Source: Anaerolineales bacterium (GTDB taxonomy: Bacteria; Chloroflexota; Anaerolineae; 4572-78; J111). Taken from it: a DNA stretch of 64,000 bases. Below, piece by piece: positions 1 to 7,744 of this stretch (within the stretch, counting starts at the first letter, position 1; each line of letters begins with the position of its first letter). The DNA is taken from assembly GCA_015075185.1 (NCBI GenBank), contig JABTUW010000006.1, positions 124,001-188,000 of the forward strand. The letters run 5' to 3'. The position numbers and the translations under genes were made by a program. The notes under the pieces are model-generated. The model saw only the letters and a list, made by a program, of their open reading frames with translations, was not told the DNA's origin and did not search any database.

Positions 1-1
1 G

Positions 2-661
2 GGCTGGGAGTTCGCCGGCAAATTTATCCCCCTACCCATTTATCTGCTTATTTTTGGTTTAGGCGCGTTTGTCGCCTGGCAGCGGAGCTGGCCGACCTGG
101 TGGTATGCCTGGTTGGGCTGGCTCTTTTTGGCATTGCTGGTCAAGCCAGAAACCCACTGGGCCTTTTTTATCATCTTTCCCATTCTGGTCACTCTGCTGG
201 CCATTGATAGTTGGCAGCATGCGACCTTAATGACCCTGCCCTTCACAACTTATCTGGCCTTTGCCACTATTATTCAGCGCCAGCAGCTTGTCACAACCGG
301 ATGGGGACCAGGTAACGTTTATCCCGGCAATATCGTTTGGCTGGAAACGGCTTTTTCGATTTTGTGGATTGCAGTTTTGGCGGCCAGCTTACGGGCTGCC
401 CGGCCCAGCCGGCGCGGCGTCTACTTGCTGGCCGGACTGATTGGCACCCAATTGATTTACCTCGGGACCGTAGCATTGATGATTATGGTGGCTAAAACTT
501 TCCCCGACTATTTTATCACGACCCTCACCACTCGCAGCCTGCTTCTGCACAAACTGCCGCTGGGCCTGGCTACTGTTGGGCTAACCCTCTACCCGCTTTT
601 TGTTTGGCTGGCCGTTCGTTGGATTCAACGGAGTAAAACCTGGCCCGGTTTACCCGCATAA
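2..661 (+). CDS. Integral membrane protein, C-terminal part (cut by window edge)
   Basis: The reading frame is open from base 2, so the true start lies outside the window. The visible 219 residues are very hydrophobic, with about five or six membrane segments, many Trp residues and no catalytic motif I recognise. A GPGNVYPGN loop sits between two predicted helices. It could be the C-terminal half of a multi-pass membrane enzyme such as a mannosyltransferase-like protein, but nothing visible proves this, so I leave the function open. A rho-independent terminator follows directly. Confidence 0.7.
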   Translation, partial: GWEFAGKFIPLPIYLLIFGLGAFVAWQRSWPTWWYAWLGWLFLALLVKPETHWAFFIIFPILVTLLAIDSWQHATLMTLPFTTYLAFATIIQRQQLVTTGWGPGNVYPGNIVWLETAFSILWIAVLAASLRAARPSRRGVYLLAGLIGTQLIYLGTVALMIMVAKTFPDYFITTLTTRSLLLHKLPLGLATVGLTLYPLFVWLAVRWIQRSKTWPGLPA

Positions 662-678
662 AAGGTTCCATTCTATTT

Positions 679-707
679 CCTGGCGCTATGTCGCCAGGAG
701 TTTTTTT
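679..707 (+). terminator. Rho-independent terminator after the first gene
   Basis: A perfect 7-bp stem CCTGGCG/CGCCAGG with a 6-nt loop (686-691) is followed by AG and seven T residues. It closes the transcript of the upstream membrane protein gene. Confidence 0.85.
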
Positions 708-735
708 GACATTTTACCTAGATAATCTATTTATA
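706..735 (+). promoter_or_regulatory. Possible promoter of the metallophosphoesterase gene
   Basis: A perfect -35 hexamer TTGACA (706-711) overlaps the end of the T-run of the preceding terminator. AT-rich -10 candidates lie 16-18 bp downstream (TATTTA at 728 or TTTATA at 730). The -10 match is weak, so this is only a likely promoter. Confidence 0.35.
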
Positions 736-760
736 ACGATAGATGATGGTGGAGACAATG

Positions 761-1606
761 ATGAAAACAAGTCGGCGTGGGTTCTTAAAAGCTTTGGGAC
801 AGGTCGTGCTGGGCAGCGCTGCGGCCGGGGCAGTTGGCTATGGCTACAGCACCGAAATCGAGCCGGACTGGCTGAGCGTAGAACAGTTGGAGATTCCGCT
901 CAAGAAGCTCAGGCCGGCGCTGGAGGGTTTTAAGATTGTCCATATGAGTGACATCCACCTGCATCCTTATACTCAGCTTGAGTTTGTGCAGAAAGCGGTC
1001 GCCAAGGCTAACACGTTGCAGCCTGATCTGGTTGTTTTAACAGGTGATTATGTGTTGGAAAGCGCAGACTCGATTTTTGAACTGGCTCCGGCGCTGGCGG
1101 GTCTCAACCCTAAATACGGTATATTTACCAGTTTGGGCAATCATGATCTGTGGACCAATGCCGAAGTTGTCTTAGCCGGCTTGCGGCAGGCTGGCTTACC
1201 GGTTCTGGTTAACGATGGCGTAGCTTTAGGTGTTGGTTCAGACCTCCTCTATCTGGCCGGTCTTGACGACGGTTGGAGCGGCCAGCTTGACTTAACGGCA
1301 GCTCTGGCTAAATTACCACAGGATGCGCCGGTAATTCTGCTGGCGCATGAGCCGGATTTGGCCGACAATTTTGCGTTGGATGGCCGCATTTCGCTGCAAT
1401 TATCAGGCCATAGCCACGGCGGGCAGGTTCGTTTGCCGGGAATTGGGGCGCCGATTTTACCCTACCTGGGCCGCAAATATGATCAGGGCTTGTACCGGGT
1501 GCGGGAGATGTGGGTTTATACTACCCGGGGCATCGGCCTGGGTCCCGTCCCAACCCGCTTTAATTGCCCGCCCGAAATTACAGAAATTACGTTGGTTGGC
1601 GCGTAA
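761..1606 (+). CDS. Tat-exported metallophosphoesterase (YkuE-like)
   Basis: This is a calcineurin-fold phosphoesterase of about 281 residues. The N-terminus has a twin-arginine signal (SRRGFLK) followed by an Ala/Gly-rich hydrophobic stretch, so it should fold in the cytoplasm and be exported by Tat. The metal-binding motifs appear in order: MSDIHLH, TGDYV, LGNHD, LAHEPD and GHSHGGQ. These match the YkuE subfamily of phosphodiesterases and phosphatases acting on phospholipids or wall polymers. ATG codons occur at 743, 746, 758 and 761; I chose 761 because GGAG at 751-754 then has a 6-nt spacer. Family assignment is firm; the substrate is not known. Confidence 0.9.
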   Translation: MKTSRRGFLKALGQVVLGSAAAGAVGYGYSTEIEPDWLSVEQLEIPLKKLRPALEGFKIVHMSDIHLHPYTQLEFVQKAVAKANTLQPDLVVLTGDYVLESADSIFELAPALAGLNPKYGIFTSLGNHDLWTNAEVVLAGLRQAGLPVLVNDGVALGVGSDLLYLAGLDDGWSGQLDLTAALAKLPQDAPVILLAHEPDLADNFALDGRISLQLSGHSHGGQVRLPGIGAPILPYLGRKYDQGLYRVREMWVYTTRGIGLGPVPTRFNCPPEITEITLVGA

Positions 1607-1734
1607 CATTTAGGAGTCGTCACGAGCCTTTAGTACACCACCGATAATGAAAATATATTTCTGACTAGAGCCGAAGACCCCTATGGGCTGGTTACTGACA
1701 ACTGACTACTCTTTTCGAAGGAGGCTTGATACAA

Positions 1735-2739
1735 TTGACCATTAACCTGATTATTCTGGCATTGAAACGACTTTGGAGCAGCCTATGCTGGCTTTTTTGG
1801 CTGGGTTGGGCACTTCTTGGCTTGGGGCTGGTCACCTGGTATGGGCTGCGCTGGTGGCCCGGCGACCGTTTTTTGCCGGTGCGGCTCTTCAATTACTTTA
1901 TGCCCTGGCTGCTGTTGGGGCTGATGCCTGGGTTGGCCCTGGCCGGACTGGCCCGGCGCAAATGGGTCGCTTTCATCCTGGCGGTGCCGGCTCTCTTCAT
2001 TGGCCTGACTTTTGCACCGCTCTTTCTGCCCCGCCCGGAAGGGGTGTTGGCCGCTAATGCCTCTTTCAAGGTAATGAGTTACAATATTTGGTACCACAAC
2101 GATAAGGTGGCTGAAGCGGCTGGCCTCATTCGGCAGGAGCAGCCGGATATTCTGCTGCTGCAAGAGCTGTCCCCGGGTGTGGCCAAGTCGCTGACCAGGG
2201 AACTGGCCGATTTGTATCCCGGTGGCCAACTATACTGGGCCTATGAGTCAAGAGCTTATCAGGGGATTATTAGCCGCTTTCCATTGACTCCCGTTGAGTT
2301 AGCCTACGATAAAGGGCGCACCCAAAAAGTAATTGCTGCCACCCCAGCCGGGCCGGTTGCTGTTTGGAATGTGCATCCCAATACACCTCTCCCCTGGTCA
2401 CGGCAGTACCGGCAAATCTCAGCTTTGGTCGAAGATATGGCGGCCGTAGACGGGCCATTGATTGTCGGCGGCGATTTCAACACAACCGATCAATCGGAGA
2501 CCTACCACCTGGTGAACCAGTATCTGCATAACGCACATTGGGAAGCTGGTTGGGGCTTTGGCTTCAGTTTTCCGGCGCATCAGCCCCGCTTTAGAGATAT
2601 CCCTATCCTTACCCCCGTCATTCGCATTGATCACATCTTCTACAGCCCCCACTTTTTTGTCAGCAGCGCCCGCACCTTGAGCCACTCCGGCGGGTCAGAT
2701 CATTTCCCGGTCACAGCAAAGTTGTCGCTGGTGAGGTAG
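1735..2739 (+). CDS. Membrane-anchored endonuclease/exonuclease/phosphatase-family protein
   Basis: About 334 residues. Three hydrophobic segments occupy roughly the first 100 residues, and the rest is an EEP (DNase I-like) domain. The family motifs are visible: MSYNIW, LLQELS, GGDFNTTD, RIDHIF and GSDHFPV, including the catalytic Asp-His pair at the end. The enzyme domain probably faces outside. Family members cleave phosphodiester bonds in nucleic acids, lipids or inositol phosphates, and which one applies here cannot be read. The start is uncertain: AAGGAGG (1718-1724) precedes TTG codons at 1726 and 1735, and the second has the more plausible spacing. Confidence 0.85.
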   Translation: MTINLIILALKRLWSSLCWLFWLGWALLGLGLVTWYGLRWWPGDRFLPVRLFNYFMPWLLLGLMPGLALAGLARRKWVAFILAVPALFIGLTFAPLFLPRPEGVLAANASFKVMSYNIWYHNDKVAEAAGLIRQEQPDILLLQELSPGVAKSLTRELADLYPGGQLYWAYESRAYQGIISRFPLTPVELAYDKGRTQKVIAATPAGPVAVWNVHPNTPLPWSRQYRQISALVEDMAAVDGPLIVGGDFNTTDQSETYHLVNQYLHNAHWEAGWGFGFSFPAHQPRFRDIPILTPVIRIDHIFYSPHFFVSSARTLSHSGGSDHFPVTAKLSLVR

Positions 2740-2745
2740 GGAAGA

Positions 2746-2789
2746 GCGAAGAGGCGAGGCCACGGCAGACGTTCCTTTCGCCTCTTCGC
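2746..2789. repeat. 12-bp inverted repeat between convergent genes
   Basis: Arms at 2746-2757 and 2778-2789 are perfectly complementary with a 20-nt loop. It lies between two convergent genes and could act as a bidirectional transcript end, although no T-run follows. The arm text (GCGAAGAGGCGA) recurs in another intergenic space near 28125, so it belongs to a dispersed repeat family. Confidence 0.6.
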
Positions 2790-2806
2790 GTCCTCGTTGC
2801 TGCGCG

Positions 2807-3619
2807 TCAGCCCGGAATCCAAATCCGCTCGGCTAATTTGCCTTCACCGGCCCGCAAGGCATAGGCGCGCAGGCACTGCTCTATGTCGGCCGGAGTATCG
2901 AACAGCGTTGGCGTCTGGGAGGCGTAGGCGCGGATGCTCTGTATTTTGGCTTGTAAATTTTCTTCAGAAAAGAAGTGGAGACGGGACTGCAACGGAGTGG
3001 TTTTTAAAGCAGCCAGGGTAGTCTCCAAGGTATGGCCCCAGCCCGCGGCAGCGTAGCGCGAGTCGGGGTCAGCGTAGGGGTAATCCTCATAAAAGGCAAT
3101 GGCCCAGCCCTGCCGGTACAACTGCCAGGCGGCAGCGTGGACTAACTGATGGTCCACATGATGGCCCACGCCGAGGGGGGCATAGATCAGCATGTCCGGC
3201 TCCGCCGGGATGAGTTCTAGCAGCGCTTCTACAATTTTGGAGGCCAGGGGCAGGTCATCGGGGTGGATGGCGCCAAATAGGTCGGCGTTATGGGTGTAAA
3301 ACCATTGGCCTCGCTCTGGATGCCCGCGGTAGATACAATCATTGAAATTGAGTCGGAGATAATCGGCGCCCAGAATTGCCAACGAGGCGCGGTCTTCGGC
3401 CTCTCGTGTGGCAATGACATCGGCCGGGTTGCCCCAGGTGCGATGCAACGATTGCGCAAAGGGAGAAAGCGGCTCGCCGGAGGGCGGCGGGGCGGCACAA
3501 ATAGTCACGACCAGGACGGCTTGTCCCGCCTGGGCCTGCAGATGAATGGCTCCCCCACAGGACAGCGAGGCATCATCGTAGTGGGGAGAGAGGTAGATGT
3601 GGGGGTACGAGTGGAACAT
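2807..3619 (-). CDS. PIG-L family deacetylase (LmbE-like)
   Basis: A zinc-dependent N-deacetylase of about 270 residues. The N-terminal metal motif SPHYDDASLSCGG (the PHxDD signature) and a later GVGHHVDHQLVH supply the expected zinc ligands. Relatives deacetylate GlcNAc-inositol, GlcNAc-lipids or small glycosides such as bacillithiol and mycothiol precursors; the substrate here is unknown. I start at the ATG at 3619 because GGAG (complement of 3625-3628) has good spacing. A longer frame to 3682 would only add residues encoded by a palindromic intergenic repeat. Confidence 0.88.
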   Translation of the reverse strand: MFHSYPHIYLSPHYDDASLSCGGAIHLQAQAGQAVLVVTICAAPPPSGEPLSPFAQSLHRTWGNPADVIATREAEDRASLAILGADYLRLNFNDCIYRGHPERGQWFYTHNADLFGAIHPDDLPLASKIVEALLELIPAEPDMLIYAPLGVGHHVDHQLVHAAAWQLYRQGWAIAFYEDYPYADPDSRYAAAGWGHTLETTLAALKTTPLQSRLHFFSEENLQAKIQSIRAYASQTPTLFDTPADIEQCLRAYALRAGEGKLAERIWIPG

Positions 3620-3705
3620 GGTGGCTCCATCAATGAACAGCCGTGGTACGTGGTGCGTGTTCCGTAAAGCTCCACGAAACACACACCACGCAATACGCTG
3701 CTTTC

Positions 3706-5085
3706 TCAGTTGCCTTTACGACTGAAAATATCGTAATAGTGAATCGCCGTCTCAATGCCCCGGTAAAAATTGGGCAGGTGGAATTTTTCGTTGGGGGCAT
3801 GCAGCCGGTCGTCGGGCAGGCCGAAGCCCATCATGACGACGGGCATACTGAGTAATTTATCGAGCAGGCTGACCACCGGGATGCTGCCTCCTTCGCGCAT
3901 GTAATACGGCCGGCGGCCAAAGCCCTGTTCATAAGCTTCCGCCGCTGCTTCGATGGCGGGGGTAGAGATGTCTACTACCGCGCCATCCTCACAGCTCATT
4001 TTTTCAATCGAAACCCCCATCGTTTTGGGGGCAATGCGCTGGATGTGGTCAATAAAGAGCCGGGCTGTTTTATCCGCGCTCTGGTTGGGCACCAGGCGCA
4101 TGCTCACTTTGGCGCTGGCAACAGCGGGAATGACCGTTTTTTGGCCGGCCCCAACAAAACCGCCGCGGATGCCATGAATGTCCAGCGTGGGCCGGACGCT
4201 CTTACGTTCCGCCGCAGTGTAGCCGGCCTCACCCCATAGGGCCGGGGCGCCGGTTTCAGCCAAAACCGACTCGTCTGTGATCAGGCCGCTGTTCATCGCG
4301 GCGCGTTCGGCAGGAGACAGGTCACGTACATCATCGTAAAAGCCGGGAATGGTGATGCGGCCCTGCTCATCATGCAGCGAAGCCAGCAGCCGGACCAGCG
4401 CGTTGAGGGGATTTTGGACAACTCCGCCGTAGCTGCCGGAGTGCAAATCATGCGTTGAACCCCGCAGGGTGACTTCCAAATAGGCCAGCCCGCGCACGCC
4501 GGTAATCAGAACAGGCGTATGGGGGTCAAGGATGTGTGAATCGGAGATGAGGGCGGCATCAGCCTTAAGCAAATCCAGGTTAGCTCGCATGAAGGCGCTC
4601 AGGTTGGGGCTGCCGATTTCCTCCTCGCCTTCCAGCATGAATTTAATGTTGAGCGGGAGCTGTCCGGCTCCTTTGAGGTAAGCTTCGACTGCGGCAATAT
4701 GGACGTAGAGCTGGCCTTTGTCGTCGGTAGCGCCCCGGCCAAACATATTGTCGCCTTTAACCGTAGGCTCAAAAGGAGGAGTCAGCCACTCATCCAGGGG
4801 ATCAATGGGCTGCACATCGTAGTGGCCGTAAATGAGCAGGGTTGGCGCAGCCGGGCCGGCGTCCAGCCAGTCGGCATAAACAACCGGATGGCCTGCCGTA
4901 GGCATAATTTGAACATGGTCCAGTCCCAGCCCGTTTAATTTGTCCGCCAACCATTGAGCGGTGCGCTGCAAGTCGGGTTTGCTTTCGGGGAGGGTGCTGA
5001 TGCTGGGGATACGCAGCAGCGCCTGCAAGTCCTCCAGGTTCTCGCCGCGGTGATGTCGGGCATAAGTCAGAGCATCATGATTCAT
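3706..5085 (-). CDS. M20 family metallopeptidase (dipeptidase-like)
   Basis: 459 residues, full length for the M20 (ArgE/DapE/CPG2/CNDP) family. Visible landmarks are YGHYDVQP (first zinc His and Asp), GRGATDDKGQ (bridging Asp), EGEEEIGSPN (catalytic Glu and zinc Glu) and a C-terminal HAPNEK motif. The sequence resembles the cytosolic non-specific dipeptidase branch rather than acetylornithine deacetylase. The ATG at 5085 gives the usual N-terminus. It lies head-to-tail downstream of no obvious operon partner. Confidence 0.9.
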   Translation of the reverse strand: MNHDALTYARHHRGENLEDLQALLRIPSISTLPESKPDLQRTAQWLADKLNGLGLDHVQIMPTAGHPVVYADWLDAGPAAPTLLIYGHYDVQPIDPLDEWLTPPFEPTVKGDNMFGRGATDDKGQLYVHIAAVEAYLKGAGQLPLNIKFMLEGEEEIGSPNLSAFMRANLDLLKADAALISDSHILDPHTPVLITGVRGLAYLEVTLRGSTHDLHSGSYGGVVQNPLNALVRLLASLHDEQGRITIPGFYDDVRDLSPAERAAMNSGLITDESVLAETGAPALWGEAGYTAAERKSVRPTLDIHGIRGGFVGAGQKTVIPAVASAKVSMRLVPNQSADKTARLFIDHIQRIAPKTMGVSIEKMSCEDGAVVDISTPAIEAAAEAYEQGFGRRPYYMREGGSIPVVSLLDKLLSMPVVMMGFGLPDDRLHAPNEKFHLPNFYRGIETAIHYYDIFSRKGN

Positions 5086-5353
5086 ACAAAGGGTGTCCTT
5101 TCACGGGTCAATTGGGCGGATTATAGCATTGCCAGGCACAAAGCCCCAATCTTTAACCTTCAAATTTGGACAAAGTTTTGATTTGAAGTATACTTGTCGT
5201 TTGTGTGTTTTGACCATAACCACAAGTAAGGTTACTGCCTGTTGTCAGTGGCCCGTTGTTTGTTTTAGAAATTTGCCAACAGACTACGGACCACTGACCA
5301 TAGACACGACAGTTCATTCCATTGATCTTTGTTGCAACTGGGGAGTTACTCTA
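5086..5353. other. Intergenic region with imperfect repeats, upstream of rplI
   Basis: About 270 bp without a gene. It contains imperfect inverted text (TGTCAGTGGCCCGTTGT against GACTACGGACCACTGACC) of the same style as other intergenic repeats in this genome. It must hold promoters for the two divergent genes, but I cannot assign them with confidence. Confidence 0.4.
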
Positions 5354-5923
5354 ATGAAAGTTTTACTCATTCAAGACGTTGACAATTTGGGCTATGCCGG
5401 CGATGTCAAAAAGGTCGCCGATGGGTTTGGACGCAATTATTTGATTCCGCGCAGTATGGCTGTCCTTGCTACCGCAGGGGCGTTAAAACAGGCTGAGACG
5501 ATTCGCAAGGCTGCGGAAAAACGCCGCGCCCACGAAATGGCCGATGCCCAGGCCATGGCTAATCAATTGACGGGCGTGGAACTGTATTTCGAGCGGCGGG
5601 CGGGTGAAACCGGCAAGCTGTACGGCTCCGTCACTTCGGCTGATATTGCCGACGAAATCAAAGCCAAAACCGGCCTGGAAATTGACAAGCGCAAGGTCGC
5701 TCTGCCTGAACCGCTTCGGCAGTTGGGCGAGCAGGAGGTCACGATCAAGCTGATGATTGATGTGGCGACGAGCATCAAGGTCCACGTCCTGCCCGAGGGC
5801 GGCATTTTGGAGCGCGAGCGCCTGAGCAAAGCCGAAGAGGAAAAACTGCTGGCTGAAGTTGAAAAACCGGCCGAAGTTGAAGCACCGCCTGAAGTTGAAG
5901 CACCGGTCGAAACTGAAGCATAA
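5354..5923 (+). CDS. rplI: 50S ribosomal protein bL9 with an acidic C-terminal tail
   Basis: The N-terminal bL9 RNA-binding domain is clear (MKVLLIQDVDNLG, then GFGRNYLIPR with its Gly/Arg signature). A helical linker and the C-terminal domain with an HVLPEGG segment follow. At 189 residues it is longer than the usual ~150. The extra 35 or so residues are an acidic repetitive tail with repeating VEAP/VEKP units. The ATG at 5354 is preceded by GGGAG with an 8-nt spacer; the open frame to 5093 is intergenic text. Unusually for bL9, no rpsF, ssb or rpsR neighbours it. Confidence 0.97.
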   Translation: MKVLLIQDVDNLGYAGDVKKVADGFGRNYLIPRSMAVLATAGALKQAETIRKAAEKRRAHEMADAQAMANQLTGVELYFERRAGETGKLYGSVTSADIADEIKAKTGLEIDKRKVALPEPLRQLGEQEVTIKLMIDVATSIKVHVLPEGGILERERLSKAEEEKLLAEVEKPAEVEAPPEVEAPVETEA

Positions 5924-5952
5924 ATTACCCGGCCCAAGAGTTTAGTTGAGCA

Positions 5953-5977
5953 AAACCCGCGCTAGGCGCGGGTTTTT
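5953..5977 (+). terminator. Rho-independent terminator of rplI
   Basis: The stem ACCCGCGC/GCGCGGGT with a 3-nt loop is followed by a T-run at 5973-5977. Confidence 0.9.
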
Positions 5978-5997
5978 GATTCCAGGTCAAAAGGTTT

Positions 5998-6669
5998 CTA
6001 TGTTCCTTTTCGACCTTTGGCGGGAACAAACGTTTTTACACCAGGATAGGTAAACCATTGCTCCACATCAGCAGCCAGGCGCTCAAAATTAAATGTATCC
6101 AACTGGCTCGCCGCCTGTAAACTAATCCCTTTGATCAAGGCAATCACTTCCGAGGCTGCGCGCTGGACATTAATATCGGGCCGAAATGTACCCTGGCGCA
6201 CTCCCTCCTGGCAGATAGCCTCCACATGCGCCTGCCAGTCTTCATTCAAGTTCCTGAGAATAGCTCGCACGAGCGGGTCTCGCTGTGACCGCAGGTGAAG
6301 TTCGGTGAAGACGGCGAACATCTGCGGCGCTTGCTGCAACTGGTACTGCAAATCCAGGAAGATACGGCGCAGCTTTTGGGCGGCTGTTTCATTGTCCTCG
6401 ACCGGCAGGGGAGCCTTGCTGGTGAGAAACAGGTGGACCATGTACTCTACCACCCCACGAATGAGATCTTCTTTGCTGTTGAAATAATAATGCAGGGTGG
6501 CGATGTTGACTCCGGCATCTGCCGCTACATCGCGAACCCGCAGCCCCTCAAAACCTTTGGCGGCAATGAGATGATAGGCTGCCAGAACCAGCTCCTGGCG
6601 ACGGATATCGCTGCGGGACGACCTGGGTAGAAGTGTCTGCTTTTTGCCAAGAATGCTCTTCTGCTTCAA
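5998..6669 (-). CDS. TetR/AcrR family transcriptional regulator
   Basis: 223 residues. The first 75 hold the TetR_N helix-turn-helix with a typical pattern (RRQELVLAAYHLIAAKGFEG, VRDVAADAGVNIATLHYYF). The remainder is a helical ligand-binding domain. The likely start is TTG at 6669. Two copies of an AAGCA-N2-TGCTT palindrome lie just upstream, which suggests the protein represses its own promoter. No divergent or downstream gene clearly belongs to its regulon; the next gene on the same strand is the nucleosidase behind it. Confidence 0.9.
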   Translation of the reverse strand: MKQKSILGKKQTLLPRSSRSDIRRQELVLAAYHLIAAKGFEGLRVRDVAADAGVNIATLHYYFNSKEDLIRGVVEYMVHLFLTSKAPLPVEDNETAAQKLRRIFLDLQYQLQQAPQMFAVFTELHLRSQRDPLVRAILRNLNEDWQAHVEAICQEGVRQGTFRPDINVQRAASEVIALIKGISLQAASQLDTFNFERLAADVEQWFTYPGVKTFVPAKGRKGT

Positions 6670-6681
6670 TCCGATCTCTTT

Positions 6682-6697
6682 TCAAGCAGGTGCTTGA
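6682..6697. promoter_or_regulatory. Operator-like palindrome O1 of the TetR gene
   Basis: TCAAGCA-GG-TGCTTGA is a perfect 7+7 palindrome directly upstream of the TetR start codon. The same core is repeated about 46 bp further upstream. Confidence 0.6.
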
Positions 6698-6727
6698 TTT
6701 CCATCATAGTCCTAATCTAAAATTATG

Positions 6728-6742
6728 TCAAGCACTTGCTTA
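6728..6742. promoter_or_regulatory. Operator-like palindrome O2 of the TetR gene
   Basis: AAGCA-CT-TGCTT is the second copy of the same palindromic core, in the AT-rich interval between the TetR gene and the nucleosidase gene. Confidence 0.55.
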
Positions 6743-6776
6743 AAAAATAAGCAAAAGGTACAACAGGTGATAATTT

Positions 6777-7502
6777 CTAGCTAACTTCTCTCGCCGGGGT
6801 AACTTCTACTTTGGCCAGCCAGGCCGGCAGGGCCTCAACCAAACGCTTTAAAATATCCTTTGCCCTTTCGACAAAAACGTGAATAATGCCAGAATAGGCT
6901 ACGCCGCCGCTGCAGCCAACCACATCGCTGACACCGCGCATGATCAGGCAGCGAGTCCCATTGCGGGCTGCCACCCAGGCAATGGCACCGGACTCCCAAT
7001 CCCCGGCAACAGCACCCAATTCTACTTTTAGCCATGGGATGTCTTTAGCCAGCAAATCCCGATCGGCAGAAACGAGTAAGGTCCGCCGTACGGGGTGGGG
7101 GTAATTCTCACCTAGCCAGGAAAGATCAAGGGTAGTGGTATAATGGGCGATATGCTCGTCGTGGTCGCCCATCTGCTCGATGATGTCGTAGACGAGGGTG
7201 CGCTCGGCCAGGATAATGGTACCCGGCGTGATTTCCCCTTCAAACCCGCCGCACGTGCCTAGGTTGACCAGTAAGTTAGGTGACCAGCGATCAATCACGT
7301 ATTGGGTCGAGGCGGCGGCGGCAATCTTACCCCAGCCGCCGTGGAAGAAAACAACCGGCTCAAGGCGTCCGGCTACCGCCAGATTTTTGACAAACCACTC
7401 CCCCAAAGGGGAAGACTGTGGCTGAATACCGGTCAAAAGGGTACGGATGACTTGCCATTCGATATTGGCAGAAATAATAACCACAAAATTAGCCTTGTTC
7501 AT
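6777..7502 (-). CDS. MTA/SAH nucleosidase-like nucleoside phosphorylase family protein
   Basis: 241 residues of the PNP/MTAN fold. Family landmarks are GWGKIAAAA (phosphate/ribose loop), NLGTCGGF, DWESGAIAWVA (counterpart of the DMEGAAIA motif) and MRGVSDVV, whose Asp is the usual proton donor. Members hydrolyse or phosphorolyse purine nucleosides such as methylthioadenosine. The second position of the DMExxA motif is changed to Trp, so substrate choice may differ from classic MTAN. The ATG at 7502 is the first start in frame. Confidence 0.8.
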   Translation of the reverse strand: MNKANFVVIISANIEWQVIRTLLTGIQPQSSPLGEWFVKNLAVAGRLEPVVFFHGGWGKIAAAASTQYVIDRWSPNLLVNLGTCGGFEGEITPGTIILAERTLVYDIIEQMGDHDEHIAHYTTTLDLSWLGENYPHPVRRTLLVSADRDLLAKDIPWLKVELGAVAGDWESGAIAWVAARNGTRCLIMRGVSDVVGCSGGVAYSGIIHVFVERAKDILKRLVEALPAWLAKVEVTPAREVS

Positions 7503-7630
7503 GACATATACCTGAAGATGTATCCTTTTTTTATCACGGGGGGAATTTGCCTATCTCCTTAATGTTATAATAATAGAAGAGTCATTTTGTATGTTGCTCT
7601 TTAGATTCAGTGTCAAAAGAGAGGACAAAA

Positions 7631-7744
7631 ATGAGAAATCCTTTGACCCAGCATAAAGATTTGAAGTGGAAATTGACCTTTAGTGTTTTGAGCCTTATCC
7701 TCAGTGCTTTGGCGACACGCTTGGCTCTATACTTAACCAACTAA
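7631..7744 (+). pseudogene. Small membrane protein gene interrupted by IS4 element
   Basis: AGAGGAC precedes an ATG that opens a 37-residue frame with one hydrophobic segment (FSVLSLILSALATRLALYL). The stop codon lies in the first bases of the IS left end. Removing the element and one 7-bp duplication joins this frame to bases after 9238 and gives a 47-residue protein that ends at 9272, 13 bp before the first AI-2E permease gene. So the intact gene was probably the leading ORF of that operon. I do not recognise the protein. Confidence 0.55.

Noticed and set aside
5093..5353. N-terminal extension of ribosomal protein L9
   Set aside because: The extra residues are translated intergenic repeat text; ATG 5354 has a ribosome site and the family start.
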